64,000 nucleotides of DNA, from assembly GCA_037349315.1 (NCBI GenBank), contig JBAIAC010000006.1, positions 18,945,501-19,009,500 on the forward strand, written 5' to 3'. Below are positions 1-10,829 of the stretch, in pieces (positions within the stretch are counted from its first letter, which is position 1; each line of letters starts with the position of its first letter). The stretch is from Chelydra serpentina. Its lineage: Eukaryota; Chordata; Testudines; Chelydridae. The position numbers were made by a program, and so were the translations under genes. The notes under the pieces are model-generated. The model did no database searches. It was not told the origin of the DNA and saw only the letters and a program-made list of their open reading frames with translations.

Positions 1-87
1 ACTGTGCATGACTGTTATTCAGTTGTCTGGTGAGCTCTAAACTGTGTTCAGTCTTGGATTTTCTGTATGCATTCTTGTTTGTAGGCT

Positions 88-263
88 TGCTGTGGGATGA
101 GAGAAAGTGACATGCACTTGGTCTCTCTGCCAAAGGAAGAGAGCTCTGTGTAGCTCGAAAGCTTGTCTCTCTCTCTCTCACCAAAAGAAGTTGGTCTAGT
201 AAAAGATATTACCTCCCCCACTGTGTCTCTCTAATATCCTGAGACCGACACAGCAACAACAAC
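88..263 (+). repeat. PLE-type terminal fragment, interrupted by a hAT element
   Basis: The stretch has the layout of the Penelope-like 3' ends seen at 8.2 and 40.3 kb: a GGAAGA box (135-140), a 5-bp hairpin GAGCT/AGCTC (141-145 with 152-156), GAAA (157-160), GCTT, then a pyrimidine-rich tail. It stops at 263 where a hAT element begins and seems to resume at about 1500. Family assignment is by recognition of the layout; no RT coding sequence is attached. Confidence 0.5.
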
Positions 264-1499
264 CAGGGCCGGCTCTAGGTTTTTTGCTGCCCCAAGCAAA
301 AAAAAATTTGGCTGCCCCCACCCCAGCCCTGGTCTCCTCCCCACACCTCCGTGCTATCCCAGCCCTGGTCTCCCTCCCATCCCCTGCCACCCCAGCCCTG
401 GGCTCTCCCACCCCAACTGCACCCTCCTGCCGCCCCAGCCCTGGGTCACTGATAACTCGGTCCCAAGGCAGGTCATTCAGTAGGAATTTGGGATGTGCAC
501 AGAACACAGACAGGATTGGTTCCCATATGGTTACAGAACTGTGGTAAAGTGGAACAATTTTCAGCTTGTGTGATTGAAGGATATCTGGATGCATATTATA
601 AGACTGTCCTACATAAATGAGAAAAAGTTGAGGTGCCTTTATTATTCTTTTGTTCCACTCTTTGTTTCTATGGGGAATTTTCCAATGCAATATCACTGTC
701 TTCCTTTTAAACAAATAAAACTAAAAAAAAAACCCAAAAGACAATGGCTGTTGAAAATAGCAATTCCAGTCCTAACAACCCCTGGGAAGCATTTCTTGCT
801 CAATTTTATCCTACTTTTTCTGCAGCAAGTTACAGGGGATCAGTATATTTGATTTGGGAGAAATGAAGTCACACAGCTGCCCAAAATGAGCTTGAGCACT
901 CCTGGATTTTGAGGGTGCTCAAGTCTGGAATGCAGGTGCTAAATTCCCTTTCTGAGTATTAGCTAAAACTGGAAAGGAAAAGTCAATGTCTGTTTCCATG
1001 GCTCAGATGTGGAAATCCTCCTACGTGCTTTACAGTATCTAAAGCTGGCCAGGTCCTCTAGTAGAGCCTCCCCTCCTGTACTTTTCATTTTAAATTCTAG
1101 TGGGATCCACCTACCTCCCTTGCTAGGCTTCAGATAGAGAGGTGCACTGGCCATTTCGTCCACCCAATTCTTTCTTTGGGGGCTGCAAGGTGAGCTCACA
1201 CCAGTGGAGTGTCCTCTCTTATTTTTTTAATGTTAAAATAGGGTATCCCTACCCTTTACAGCAGCCAACCCAGCTTTCCATTCACAGCAACCCGCAAAGC
1301 TACGTCACTCCCTCCCCCTCCCTTTCCTGTTAATAGCGGCCAAGGAATGCTGGGAAATGTAGTTCTTTCCCTGCTCCAGGGCTGACTCTATAGGCAGGGA
1401 GCTAAGCAAGGAACTACAGCTCCCAGGGCTCCCTGCCGCCCCTGCAAATTCGCCGCCCCAAGCAAATGCTTGTTTTGCTGGTGCCTAGAGCCGGCCCTG
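264..1499. mobile_element. hAT-like non-autonomous DNA transposon with perfect TSD
   Basis: The element starts CAGGGCCGGCTCTAGG and ends CCTAGAGCCGGCCCTG, so the 16-bp termini are inverted repeats. It is flanked by a perfect 8-bp direct repeat, acaacaac (256-263 and 1500-1507), the duplication length of hAT transposons. No transposase frame is visible in its 1236 bp. An inner inverted pair lies at about 1345-1425 (aatgctgggaaatgtagttc against gaactacagctcccagggct), suggesting an older nested element. Confidence 0.8.
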
Positions 1500-1516
1500 A
1501 CAACAACACTGCAATT

Positions 1517-1806
1517 CAGTGTTGCCAACTCTCATGATTTTATTGTTTTTCTTAAAGTCCCAGCTCCTGGAGTCAAGTGGATATGTGATGATTTCAGCCT
1601 TCACTCGTAAAGAAAAAGTATGTTTCTAGACCTTGTGTCTGTGGAGAAAGCTTCAAAATGTGACCCCAGTGCACCCTAAAGGTTCAAAAAGCAGAAGGCA
1701 AATAAAAATCTATTATTTTTACATCACCTCATGATTTTAAAGCCAATCTCATGATTTTTGGCAAGCCTGACTCGTGATTTTTGAACATTTGGGGTTGGCC
1801 ATACTG
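1517..1806. mobile_element. short hAT-like element
   Basis: It begins CAGTGTTGCCAACTC and ends GGGGTTGGCCATACTG, imperfect inverted termini. The flanks ctgcaatt (1509-1516) and ctgcatac (1807-1814) share five of eight bases, as expected for an old 8-bp duplication. The interior repeats a 'ctcatgatttt' motif several times. No coding potential. Confidence 0.5.
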
Positions 1807-2152
1807 CTGCATACTATTACAGCCCTGACATTCCTCTGTAATAGGTTACTCATAGACCTTCTCTACATGGGGATTTCCCTTCACCTTCTACCTAATGTAG
1901 AGAAAATAAGTCTGATTTTACTGAAGCAGTTTTCTCTTGCTTGAAAGCAGGGAAAGTTGCAGTGGCTACAAGCTGCAGTGCAGCTTGCCTCATCTATACT
2001 AGGGGGTTGCGCGGGGGAGTTACACTTCTTGCGGGACACTGATGGCTGGAATCAAGACAAGTCCCCAGAGTGCAAATCTGCGACTCTGTAATAACAGAAA
2101 ATTACAGCAACAAAAGCAACTGTGATACAGCTTCAGTGGGGAAATTGCCCAG
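1807..2152. other. unassigned intergenic sequence
   Basis: No gene or confident repeat. A weak 'ctctacatgggg ... taatgtagag' inverted pair (about 1861-1906) may be a worn MITE end. Confidence 0.4.
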
Positions 2153-2155
2153 ACT

Positions 2156-2361
2156 TAGGCTTGTCTACATTGGGAGGTTGACCAGCACAGCGAATCAGGA
2201 ATAACTTTTCCACTACAGGTGTTCTTGAATAGCTCCCCACATGGACCTTCTCGTTCCAGAACAAGAGTGTCCAAACAGGCAGTTATTCAAGAAGAGCTAT
2301 TGCTCTTAAAATTCACACCCTACCTTATTGTGGAGTAACTTCCCTGTGAAGACAAGCCCTG
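2156..2361. mobile_element. Harbinger-like MITE, old copy
   Basis: It starts GGCTTGTCTACATTGGG after TTA and ends GTGAAGACAAGCCC before TGA. The '(G)GTCTACA ... TGTAGAC' ends and TWA-like flanks recur in at least eight other elements here. No coding sequence. Confidence 0.5.
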
Positions 2362-2905
2362 AAAGCTGCAGGACTGGGCCCTTTGAATGTAAGTATCATT
2401 GATGTCAGAGTAAGTAGTGTCCTGGGCTGTACATATTCTACGAATTGTAGGCAATTCTCCCACTACTGGTCCCATGCCAGTGCAGCTTCATTGAAATGAA
2501 CAGAGCAGTTCACATCCCTCGCAACTATAGCTTCAGTCGCTCAACAGACTTAAAAAGGCAACACTGCATCAGTAACACTCCGTTCACAATTTAACGAAAA
2601 CTGATTCCAAACCATGCATTACAAACATCTCTGAGGCCAAATAAATGATGAACATTGCAATGTAAACAGAAAGGGTTATAACTAATAGCGTTAATAAATC
2701 AAATATTTTTGCATAAATAAACTTAGTCCATGTGTTAGATTTTGAAATAGTCTTCAACCGTACCATTTTTTCAAATCTCCAACCTCAGGAACTTAGTGAA
2801 ACGGTCTGAAAAAAGAAGAGACTTCCCAGATAAAACTGTCAGAAGGGGTGATTTTTAAAATAATTAGAACTTGCTAACTTGCAAGCACTTTAGGGAAAAT
2901 ATTTA
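2362..2905. other. unassigned intergenic sequence
   Basis: AT-rich sequence. A 60-codon open frame on the minus strand (2584-2766) has no recognisable similarity and is not called. Nothing else seen. Confidence 0.4.
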
Positions 2906-2919
2906 TATATTATATATTT

Positions 2920-3018
2920 GGGGCAGGGACCCTCTTTTTGTTCTGTGTTTGTACAGCAACTAACACAATGGGGTCCGGACTAAGGCTCCTAGGCACTAAG
3001 ATAATAATAATAATAATT
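2920..3018 (+). repeat. SINE/LINE-like 3' tail ending in (TAA)n
   Basis: A 'ggggcagggaccctctttttgttctgtgtttgtacagc' type segment is followed by an 'aatggggtcc ... ggctcctaggcacta' block and an ATA/TAA microsatellite, a recurrent amniote repeat tail. A related worn copy is at 3889-3977. The parent family is not certain. Confidence 0.5.
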
Positions 3019-3885
3019 CAAACATAACAAAAGGATTTAATTTGTGCTTTTAATGCAAATCTCAATGCTACCTTAACTATGGGGCTATTATGGTGCTGGA
3101 TGATGCATTGTGATGCCTTGCATTGCCACGAACTCCATTAGCACCAATTAATTGCCAATACAAGAGTAATGATTTATCAAGCTCCTATAGTTATTAATAC
3201 TGCACTTAATGATTGTACAGTATGGCGCTTGATATACAAACCACAAGAGCCCTGCCCTGAGGTTTAGACTCTAATTGATCTCCTTCTCCCCCTCCCCTTG
3301 AGTGTTTATACTTTTCAATTCTTCAAAACTGGTTGAATATGCCATACAAATACAGTGGAGGGAAATGAAAACATGATGCATATTTAAGACATTAATATCA
3401 GAATGTCAATGTGTATGAAACAATAACAGTCAGTATATGTAGTATATAGTATACATGACCAATCGAGGACCCAATATTTTATTTTTAATATATATCTATC
3501 CATTCCCAGATGAAAACTATATTAAACTCAAATTAAAGGTTGAGTACATATCACTAATTTAAGGGTGAAAACAGTCCCCGGGTGCTGTGATTATCTGAAA
3601 AACAAGCATCATAAACCCAGGACATTCAGAGTTAAAGTTAAATTTAAAATAAATCCAAACATAACGAGTTATAGAAATGCACAGTTAAGGCAGGCCGACA
3701 ACTTTAACTCTGCCCTGCAGCAATGTCATGCATCAACATACGATGACTAGCACTTAGTAGTGCGCCGAGTCCCAGGTTAGATGGAACTGATCTTTAAAGG
3801 CACATTAGATAGTTTCAGATTTTCCCATCACCATGTCCCTATAGGACAGATTTCATTAAGAATATAGCTAAATTGATATAAGCTT
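3019..3885. other. unassigned intergenic sequence
   Basis: Nothing recognised. The 61-codon frame at 3565-3750 has no known similarity. Confidence 0.4.
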
Positions 3886-3888
3886 TGA

Positions 3889-3977
3889 CTGCAAGCTTTG
3901 TAGGGCACAGACTGTCTTTTTCTGTTAGTACAGCACCTACCTACTGCAATACAAATAAATAATAATAATAATAATTA
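3889..3977 (+). repeat. second tail-type repeat with (ATA)n
   Basis: The same plan as at 2920-3018: 'gcacagactgtctttttctgttagtacagcacc', then an ATA-rich microsatellite (3955-3978). Confidence 0.45.
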
Positions 3978-3987
3978 ATATCTAAAT

Positions 3988-4361
3988 CAGGGGTGGCCAA
4001 CCTGTAGCTCCGGAGCCGTATGCGGCTCTTTAGAGGTTAATATGCGGCTCCTTGCATAGGCGCTGACTCTGGGGCTGGAGCTACAGGCACCAACTTTCCA
4101 ATGTGCTGGGGGGTGCTCACTGCTCAACCCCCTGCTCTGCCCCAGGCCCTGCCCCCACTACCCCCTCCTCCCCCAAGCCTGCCATGCCCTCGCTCCTCCC
4201 CCTCCCCCACAGAGCCTCCTGTGCATGAGAAACAGCTGATTGTGGTGGTGGGAGGCGCTGGAGGGCAGGAACTGATGGGGGGCTGCTGACGTATTACTGT
4301 GTCTCTTTGGCAATATACATTGGTAAATTCTGGCTCCTCAGGCTCAGGCTGGCCACTCCTG
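3988..4361. mobile_element. hAT-like element with nested C-rich repeat
   Basis: Termini are CAGGGGTGGCCAACC and GGCTGGCCACTCCTG. The flanks atctaaat (3980-3987) and agctaaat (4362-4369) form an 8-bp duplication with one mismatch. About 4057-4270 is a C-rich insert also found at 28983-29255 ('aatgtgctgggggg ... ccccaggccctgcccccac'). No transposase. Confidence 0.72.
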
Positions 4362-4454
4362 AGCTAAATGCTTCAGGGTTTAAACCAATTTATAACTATT
4401 AGGAATTGGGATGATAATCTTCACAGCAGGCAGATGTACTGTAGGGTTTCTTGC

Positions 4455-4556
4455 ATCTTCCTCTAAAACATTTGGTTCTGTCCACTGCTGGCCACAGTAT
4501 ACTGGACTAGATAACCACAGGTTTGAGCCAGTCTGGCAATTTCTGTGTCTCTATGT
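4455..4556 (+). mobile_element. CR1-type LINE 3' tail fragment
   Basis: The segment 'cagtatactggactagat ... ccagtctggcaatttctgtg ... tatgttc' matches the 3' end of chelonian CR1 LINEs by recognition. It is 5' truncated and non-coding. Confidence 0.55.
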
Positions 4557-4559
4557 TCA

Positions 4560-5356
4560 GCCACAAGATCTTTCTTCCTAACGCTTCAATCCCAAAGCTT
4601 CTACTGATCAGGTCTTAAAAACATTAACAACCTGAACTCTCTTGTCCGATCCACATGTGATAGCTTATACAAAAAAACCCAAAAACTATTTCAATAAGGA
4701 GCCCTCACTACTGGACAAGATTATTTATCCCAGCAGAGGATTAAATCCCATTGTACAATTTGTGGCACAGACCATTTAGCACATTTACTTTAAATGCTAT
4801 TCGTTTAAAGAGTATTTTGTTTGCAGAGAGAACAGTTGCATCTCTATAATTAATGGTGATATCAACAAAGGTTGTTTTCACATTCCATTTTTTTGTTACA
4901 TCTTCATTCATAATGCTGCTGCACTGACTGCTTTAGATCATGACCTCTTTGGTGCAGGGATCATGACTGCTTCCTTTATATTTGTAGACTCAAATGCGCA
5001 CTCAGTCATTAAGAATGATATGCAAATGGTTATGCATGTTAATGGTTATTGACTGTGTCCAATAAGAACAAATAGCTAAATTCATGCACCATGTAATATG
5101 GTATGTTTGCTCGTAGGCAAATAAACCCGGTGGTGTATTTTTTGTAAAAGATTTTGGACAATATTCTTGACCAGTAAAACATGGCCTGATTCTGCTCCTC
5201 TTGAAAACAATGGGTGCCTTGCCACTGATTTCAGTGGATGCAGAAATGGGCCGTTAGGGCCTGAGCCAAAGCCCACTGAAGGCAGTGGAAAAACCGCCAT
5301 TGACTTCATGGAGTCATTGACAGAGCGGCAGCGCTCTTCACTTGTATTTCCTAGCT
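4560..5356. other. unassigned intergenic sequence
   Basis: No gene. About 5180-5300 has the 'cctgattctgctcc ... ttgacttcatgg' wording common in old amniote repeats; I could not define its ends. Confidence 0.35.
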
Positions 5357-5362
5357 GATTTA

Positions 5363-5655
5363 GGCCTTGTCTACGTAGAATAGTTGCAGCCATTTCACGT
5401 CAATCGATTTTTTTAACGGCCATAGTTAAAGCAGTGCAAATTCCTATGCTGACATGCTTGTTTTGGATTCAAATGGATCATTTCAGTTTAACGTCAACCT
5501 GTTCCCAGTTGACTTAAGCTAAAGTGAAAAATGCCTCTCTTATGCCAAAATGAGCATCTACACAGAGGGTTTGCATCAGTTTAACGCTATCTGATTAAAT
5601 TCACACCTCAGGTTGTGCCAGTGCAACTCTCCCATGCAGACAGGGCTCAGTCAGA
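5363..5655. mobile_element. Harbinger-like MITE, degraded
   Basis: It starts GGCCTTGTCTACGTAG after TTA; the other end is worn (gcagacagggctcag near 5637-5652). The start belongs to the same group as 17725-18571. Confidence 0.4.
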
Positions 5656-6950
5656 GTAAAACGAGGCCGGAAGCAAAAAGCCACAGTGCTGAGTGGTGAC
5701 AGGCCACAGATAAGTGCTCAAGGATGTGACATCTTGGACATGTCACTAGGAACTGTACTGTACTCAGTGTACAGGGAAGAGTACCACTTGAAGCAGCCCG
5801 TCGTGACTCACCCCAGGAGCGATGACATACAGCGTGTGCTAGAAGAGCTCTTTTCCTGCTGTCTGGCAGAAAGAGAAGTTTTCCAAGCGGGAAAGTGGAA
5901 GGAAAGAGACAAAGAAGGGGGAGTTCTTAACAAACAAAAAATGACGGTTGTACAAGTGAGTAAAGCCTGGCTTTATACACTGCATAACCTTTGGAAACAA
6001 GGCAACTGATTTTTCTTCAGTAGCTTCTGTGTCTTTCTACAGTAGGTACTTCTATGGAGGCCTCATCAGGGTGGTTTCCTAGCCACTGCCTTTGTATAGT
6101 GGTGCGTCAAATCACAACAGACAACTTTACGAATCAAATTGCCGTTCTATTAACCCCTTGAGTGTTATGACTCTGCAAAAGCCCAGAGCCCTCTAATATC
6201 TGATAATTTTACTTTAAAATGATAATTTTACTTAAATGATAGCAAGATGATAATTTTACTTAAAAATGAAGGTGCTACACACTGAGGGACAAGGTGCTAC
6301 ACACCTGAGGGACAAATCCACTGCGGTGGAAGTGGGTGGCACCTCCATTCTTTCATTGGAGTTACACTCAGTTATGCCAAGGGGTTATGCCCTACAAAAC
6401 CCTTCCCCATATGAGTAGCCACTGCTTGTGAAAACAGCCTTGACGTCAGTGAAGTATTTCTATGAGCCAGGACTATCTGTCTAGGAAGAGATAAAGGAAC
6501 AGGCCCTTAAATGCTGGGTCTAAATTGACCTGAGAGTCCTTGTGTATGATGTAACTAAGTCAGTGCTTAATAATTTGTAGTAGCACTTACTGGCATGTTT
6601 AAGTTCTTACACTTAGACCTTTGACATAAACATCCAGGGCACAGCCTCTCTGCTTTAAATAGCTTTTGTCTCTGTTTCGCCCAGTTGCCTAGGTTTCTGT
6701 GCTACTCTCCCTCAGGGCTCTGAGGAAGCTGTGTCATCATCCACCTACAGCTGCAACTGAAAGATTTTCCCAAACCCCAGTATAACTTTTGTTTTAGTTC
6801 AAACTCCGACATCCTTCTCCCACTCCTGCCCTCTTGGATGATGTCCAGAGAGCTCAAGTTACTTCTGAGCGAATATTGGGGGGGGGGGATTTCAAATCAA
6901 ATCATTCTGCCTCAAGGCAGTTCAGAGAAGCTTCTCACAGTTTCAGCCCC
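5656..6950. other. unassigned intergenic sequence with short local tandem repeats
   Basis: Two small direct repeats are seen: 'gataattttactt' three times at 6201-6262 and 'aaggtgctacacac.tgagggac' twice at about 6269-6314. An ORF of 107 codons (5686-6009) resembles nothing known to me. Confidence 0.4.
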
Positions 6951-6954
6951 AGAC

Positions 6955-7212
6955 CAGGTCTACACATAGTTTCTGTAGCAATGTAACTATTTATGTTAGA
7001 GGTATGATTTTTTTTTTCTACTAAAATAGTTAAATGAGTACAACCCTTGGTGTGGATGCAGTTATACCCATATAAAGATGCCTTATACCGGTATAGTTGA
7101 CTCCTTTCCCATACAGGAATCAGCTATACCAGCATAAAAGCACCTTTATACCAAAATAACAGTGTCCACTTTGGGGGATTGTATCATTTTATAGCACTGT
7201 AGACTTCCCAAA
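6955..7212. mobile_element. MITE with 'tataccggtata' interior
   Basis: Starts near 'accaggtctacacatag' and ends near 'actgtagacttcc', imperfect inverted ends. The interior ('tataccggtatag', 'ttataccaaaata') is shared with 24464-24720. Confidence 0.45.
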
Positions 7213-7389
7213 CAGGAGGTCTGTGCAGCACGGTTCTAGCTGGGTCCCCCTATCCTAGCCCCCAACAGGAATTGCTCCAAAGGCTTCAAACACTGGACTG
7301 TGGATACAGGGAGCGAACTTAACTCCCTGCACATCCTGCAGCTTCAGTGCTACTTCAGATTCCTTCTTTCCCCAAACTACCGCTCCAAG

Positions 7390-7853
7390 CAGGGGCCGAT
7401 TAGCCACTGGGCTAACGGGGCCTGTGCCCAGGGGACCCAGCCAATTGGGGGGCACTGGAAAAATGGGCACCCCCTCGCCCTCACATCGCTCCCTCCCACC
7501 GACTGCCAGGCGCTCCTGTCAGAGAGCAGGGTCAGGGCGCGGAGGCTTTCCCCGCTCTGCCCACCTGCCTAGCACTCCTGCCGGGGAGCAGGGCCGGGGC
7601 GCGGGGGCTTTCCCCACTCTGCCCACCTGACCAGCATTCCTTCCGAGGAGCATTGTCGGGGCACGGGGGCTTGCCCCACTCTGACCGCCCGGTGGTCCTG
7701 CCGGGGGGGCGGGGGAAGCTCCGCACCCCAATCCTGCTTCCCCAGCAGGAGTGCCTGGGGGCAGGGTGTGGGGGGGAAATGCAAGTGGAAGGAGTAAGGA
7801 GGGGCCCCTACTTGCTCTGGCTCAGGGCCCCACAAAACCATAATCTGCCTCTG
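7390..7853. mobile_element. hAT-like element with perfect TSD and internal minisatellite
   Basis: The ends CAGGGGCCGATTAG and CTAATGG-like 'ataatctgcctctg' are imperfect inverted repeats. The 8-bp flank gctccaag (7382-7389 and 7854-7861) is a perfect duplication. Inside, about 62-bp units recur three times between 7509 and 7700 ('gcactcctgccgggg ... ccccactctgcccacctg'). The open frames over this region are by-products of the GC-rich tandem array. Confidence 0.78.
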
Positions 7854-8023
7854 GCTCCAAGAGTAGCTTTTTCTTGGGCCTCCAGATCCCCTACAGTGCA
7901 ACAACACTGCAAGTATGGCTTGCAAGTAGGCCAGCCACCTTTCCCCGACTCTAGCCTAATGGAATTTCTGCTTATGACTGTTTGGGAGGTGACTTTGTGA
8001 GAGTGGATGATTGTGTGTAGTGT

Positions 8024-8317
8024 AGTAAACAAACACTATGAATGGCTAGCCAACTACAAAAGCAGTTTCTCCTCCCTTGGTGTTCACACCTCAACTGCTA
8101 GAAGAGGGCTTCACCCTACCTGATTGAACTAACCTCGTTATCTCTAGCCTGACTCTTCCCTGCATACTTATATCTGCCCCTGGACATTTCCACTGCTTGC
8201 ATCCGAAGAAGTGGGTATTCACCCACGAAAGCTTATGCTCCAATAAACTCTGTTAGTCTGTAAGGTGTCTTTGTTGCTTCTACAGATCCAGACTAACACG
8301 GCTACCCCTCTGATACT
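8024..8317 (+). mobile_element. Penelope-like element 3' fragment with 12-bp TSD
   Basis: It ends 'agactaacacggctacccctctgatact', a terminus very common in turtle genomes. It is flanked by the 12-bp direct repeat tgtgtgtagtgt (8012-8023 and 8318-8329). A compact hairpin core lies at 8203-8240: CCGAAGA, stem GTGGGT/ACCCAC (8211-8216 with 8221-8226), GAAA (8227-8230), GCTTATGC, TC. This resembles a hammerhead ribozyme layout with short stem III, a motif known from PLE terminal repeats. Assignment to PLE is supported by the RT remnant at 18.9-20.1 kb but is inferred. Confidence 0.68.
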
Positions 8318-8329
8318 TGTGTGTAGTGT

Positions 8330-9859
8330 GTGATTGTTGGGGTACCATTAAAAGCAGCTATATATTATGGCCCTAAAATTGAAACACCCGTCAAAATGGA
8401 CTCTCAGGAAAATCTCTAATGATGTTTCTTTGCAATGATTCACAAACAAAACTAAACTTTAAATGAAAAAACAAACCCATGTTTAAAGAAGATAAGAAAA
8501 GTAGACATTAAAGAATCACCAATTTCCCCTTCCCTATCTAATAGATTCCGGGTAGCACAGAATAACACATACTGAGATATATAGATATATAATTGAAATA
8601 TAAAATGAAGAATTGTAAATGGTAAAAATAAAAGCTTTGGTAGTTGGGTAATTGAAGTTTGTGCATGTATAATGTATGAATTATTTGAAATCCAAAGGGT
8701 TGATGTGCTAAAAGCCAATTGAACAAAGATTAAGGAATCTGTAATGTACAAATGGTTTTTTTTAAAAAAACAAAACCTAAGTGAACGTGAAAGGCTGGAC
8801 CAGAAACTAAAGAATGAGACTGAAGGATCAGAGAAGGCAACAACTACCACAAAAGGTGAAAGAACTTCCTGGTGCCCCAGAATGTGGTAAATTGGGCCCA
8901 TTTTCCAATTCTGTCTTGTCTGTTATAATTTATCCGGCATAAATGTATGTCCAGACACTATAAGTGACAATAATTCTGTCTGAAATTGTATAAATAAAGG
9001 CAAAATTTGATAAAGCCTAAATTGGGTGGACTTGTGACTCAGTTTTCCAACTTTTTGCCCCCAACGGTGATGGAAAGAACAAGGATGGGGGAGGGGGAAG
9101 AGAATGAACATGATTGAGAATGGACGAATGAGGGAGCGAGGAACAGGATGAGTGACCACAGGAAGGGAAAAACTAGGGCAGCTGGGGATTACGTGGAGGT
9201 AACAGTAAAAACAAAAGAAAGTTGAGAGGAAGATTGAGTAAAGCAGAAAGTTCAGGAAGAGCTGGACAGAGACCACGTGAAAAGGAATGGTTCCGAGCAG
9301 GGCAGAGTATACCATGGACCAAACTAAAATAAACCAGGCAGGAAGAAACAGGATAGAAAGTATTGTAGAGGGTCTGGGAATGTGAGCACAGCAAAAGGCA
9401 TGCAGGGGAGCGCTGTCCACTAGAGCTGGTTGGGAATTAATGCTTTTTCCTATGGGAATTTTCAAGAAAAATTATTTTTTATTGACATTGTTCAGGTTTT
9501 CATCAGAAAACCTAACACCCCACATGATTAATGTTTCATTTTTCACCAACTGAAAACCAACATTTCTTAGCGTAAAGTGAAGTTTTTGGTTTTTTGACAG
9601 AAACAGAAACGTCCAATGAATTTAAAAGCCATTTTCTGTCAATAAAAAAAAGAAGGGGGTCCAGTGAAAAAATTTCTATTGACTCTAGTGTTTATTCCTC
9701 CCCTCCCCTTCATTGTAATGTCTCCCAGCATCCCACTGGAGGAGGTTCTGGTGCAGGAAAAGAAAGGGTGGGGCTTTTCCTTCTACCTCTCCCCCCCTCC
9801 CCATAAGGGGACAACAGTCCCAAAGGGACTAATGGACAGAATGGTTATCTCCCCATCTG
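8330..9859. other. unassigned intergenic sequence
   Basis: AT-rich and repeat-poor. Long minus-strand frames (8452-8901 and 8923-9465) are low-complexity and have no domain I recognise. No gene is supported. Confidence 0.4.
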
Positions 9860-10233
9860 TAGGGTCACCATATGTCCCATTTTGGCTGGGACAGTCCCTT
9901 TTTTAAGCCCTGTCCCAATTTTTTGGGCAAAAGTGGGCATTTGTCCCGTTTGCTCTTGCCCACTTGATCAGTGGGCAAGAGCAAATGGGACAAATGCCCA
10001 CTTTTGTCAAAAAGTGGATGCGGAGGAACATGTTGGGGGGGGGGGCAAGTGGCGATGCCAGCACCATGCAGGAGGGGAGGCAGGGCTCAAGGGAGCAGCA
10101 ATGCCAGCCTCAGCCTCGCAGGGGCGACAGGCAGGGCTCAGGTGAGCAGCGATGCCAGCCCCACGTGAAGAGGGGAGCTCAGGCTAGCCCCATGCGGTGT
10201 CCCGTTTTCCCTTGGGGAAATATGGTTACCCTA
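9860..10233. mobile_element. TAGGGTCACC-type DNA element with long internal palindrome
   Basis: It starts TAGGGTCACCATATGTCCC and ends ATGGTTACCCTA. The termini relate it to the shorter elements at 20953-21074 and 47801-47923. Inside, 9928-9964 and 9970-10006 are inverted copies (about 37 bp, one mismatch) around a five-base centre. Its right end abuts a second hAT-like element at 10237. Confidence 0.6.
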
Positions 10234-10236
10234 GAC

Positions 10237-10645
10237 CAGGGGTCGGCAACCTTTGAGAAGTGGTGTACCAAGTCTTCATTAATGTAAGGTTTCGCGTGCC
10301 AGTAATACATTTTACATTTACAGGGGCCGGCGGACGGAACCCCAGCGGGCGGAGCGGCTCAGCCCACTGCTGGCCTGGGATCCCGGCCGCCAGCCCCACT
10401 CAGCCCACTGCCGGCCTGGATGGACGGAACCCCGGCTCCGTGCTGCCGGTCTGGGGTTCCGTCCGCTGGCCCCTGCCAGCCGGGGTCCCAGCCAGCTGGG
10501 GTCCCGGCCACCGGCCCCGCTCAGCCCGCTGCCAGTCTGATGTTCCGTCCGCCGGCCCCTGTAAATGTAAAATGTATTACTGGCACGCAAAACCTTACAT
10601 TAATGAAGACTTGGTACACCACTTCTCAAAGGTTGCCGACCCCTG
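10237..10645. mobile_element. hAT-like MITE with 104-bp terminal inverted repeats
   Basis: The ends are CAGGGGTCGGCAACC and GGTTGCCGACCCCTG. The inverted arms extend to 10340 on the left and from 10542 on the right, 104 bp each with about one mismatch (ttcgcg against ttttgcg context). The GC-rich centre has repeated 'cggcccactgccggcctgg' wording. Flanks ccctagac and atctacag are only partly alike, so the duplication is worn. Near-identical arms imply recent activity or gene conversion. Confidence 0.78.
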
Positions 10646-10829
10646 ATCTACAGAATTAGATAAGATGCTTCAGTCTGTGCTAAGTAGTTGCTGCTCATAA
10701 TTTCAAAATAATAAAATAGACTATTTCAGCTATGATGTCATAATCTGACATGCCTCAATGTGATAGGACACCTCATATTATGCACTGCTACTAGTGACAC
10801 TCAAACAGATCCTCACAGCTCCTACCACC

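Noticed and set aside
8452..9465. 149- and 180-codon minus-strand ORFs
   Set aside because: Phe/Ile/Leu-rich translations expected from AT- and purine-rich DNA; no domains.
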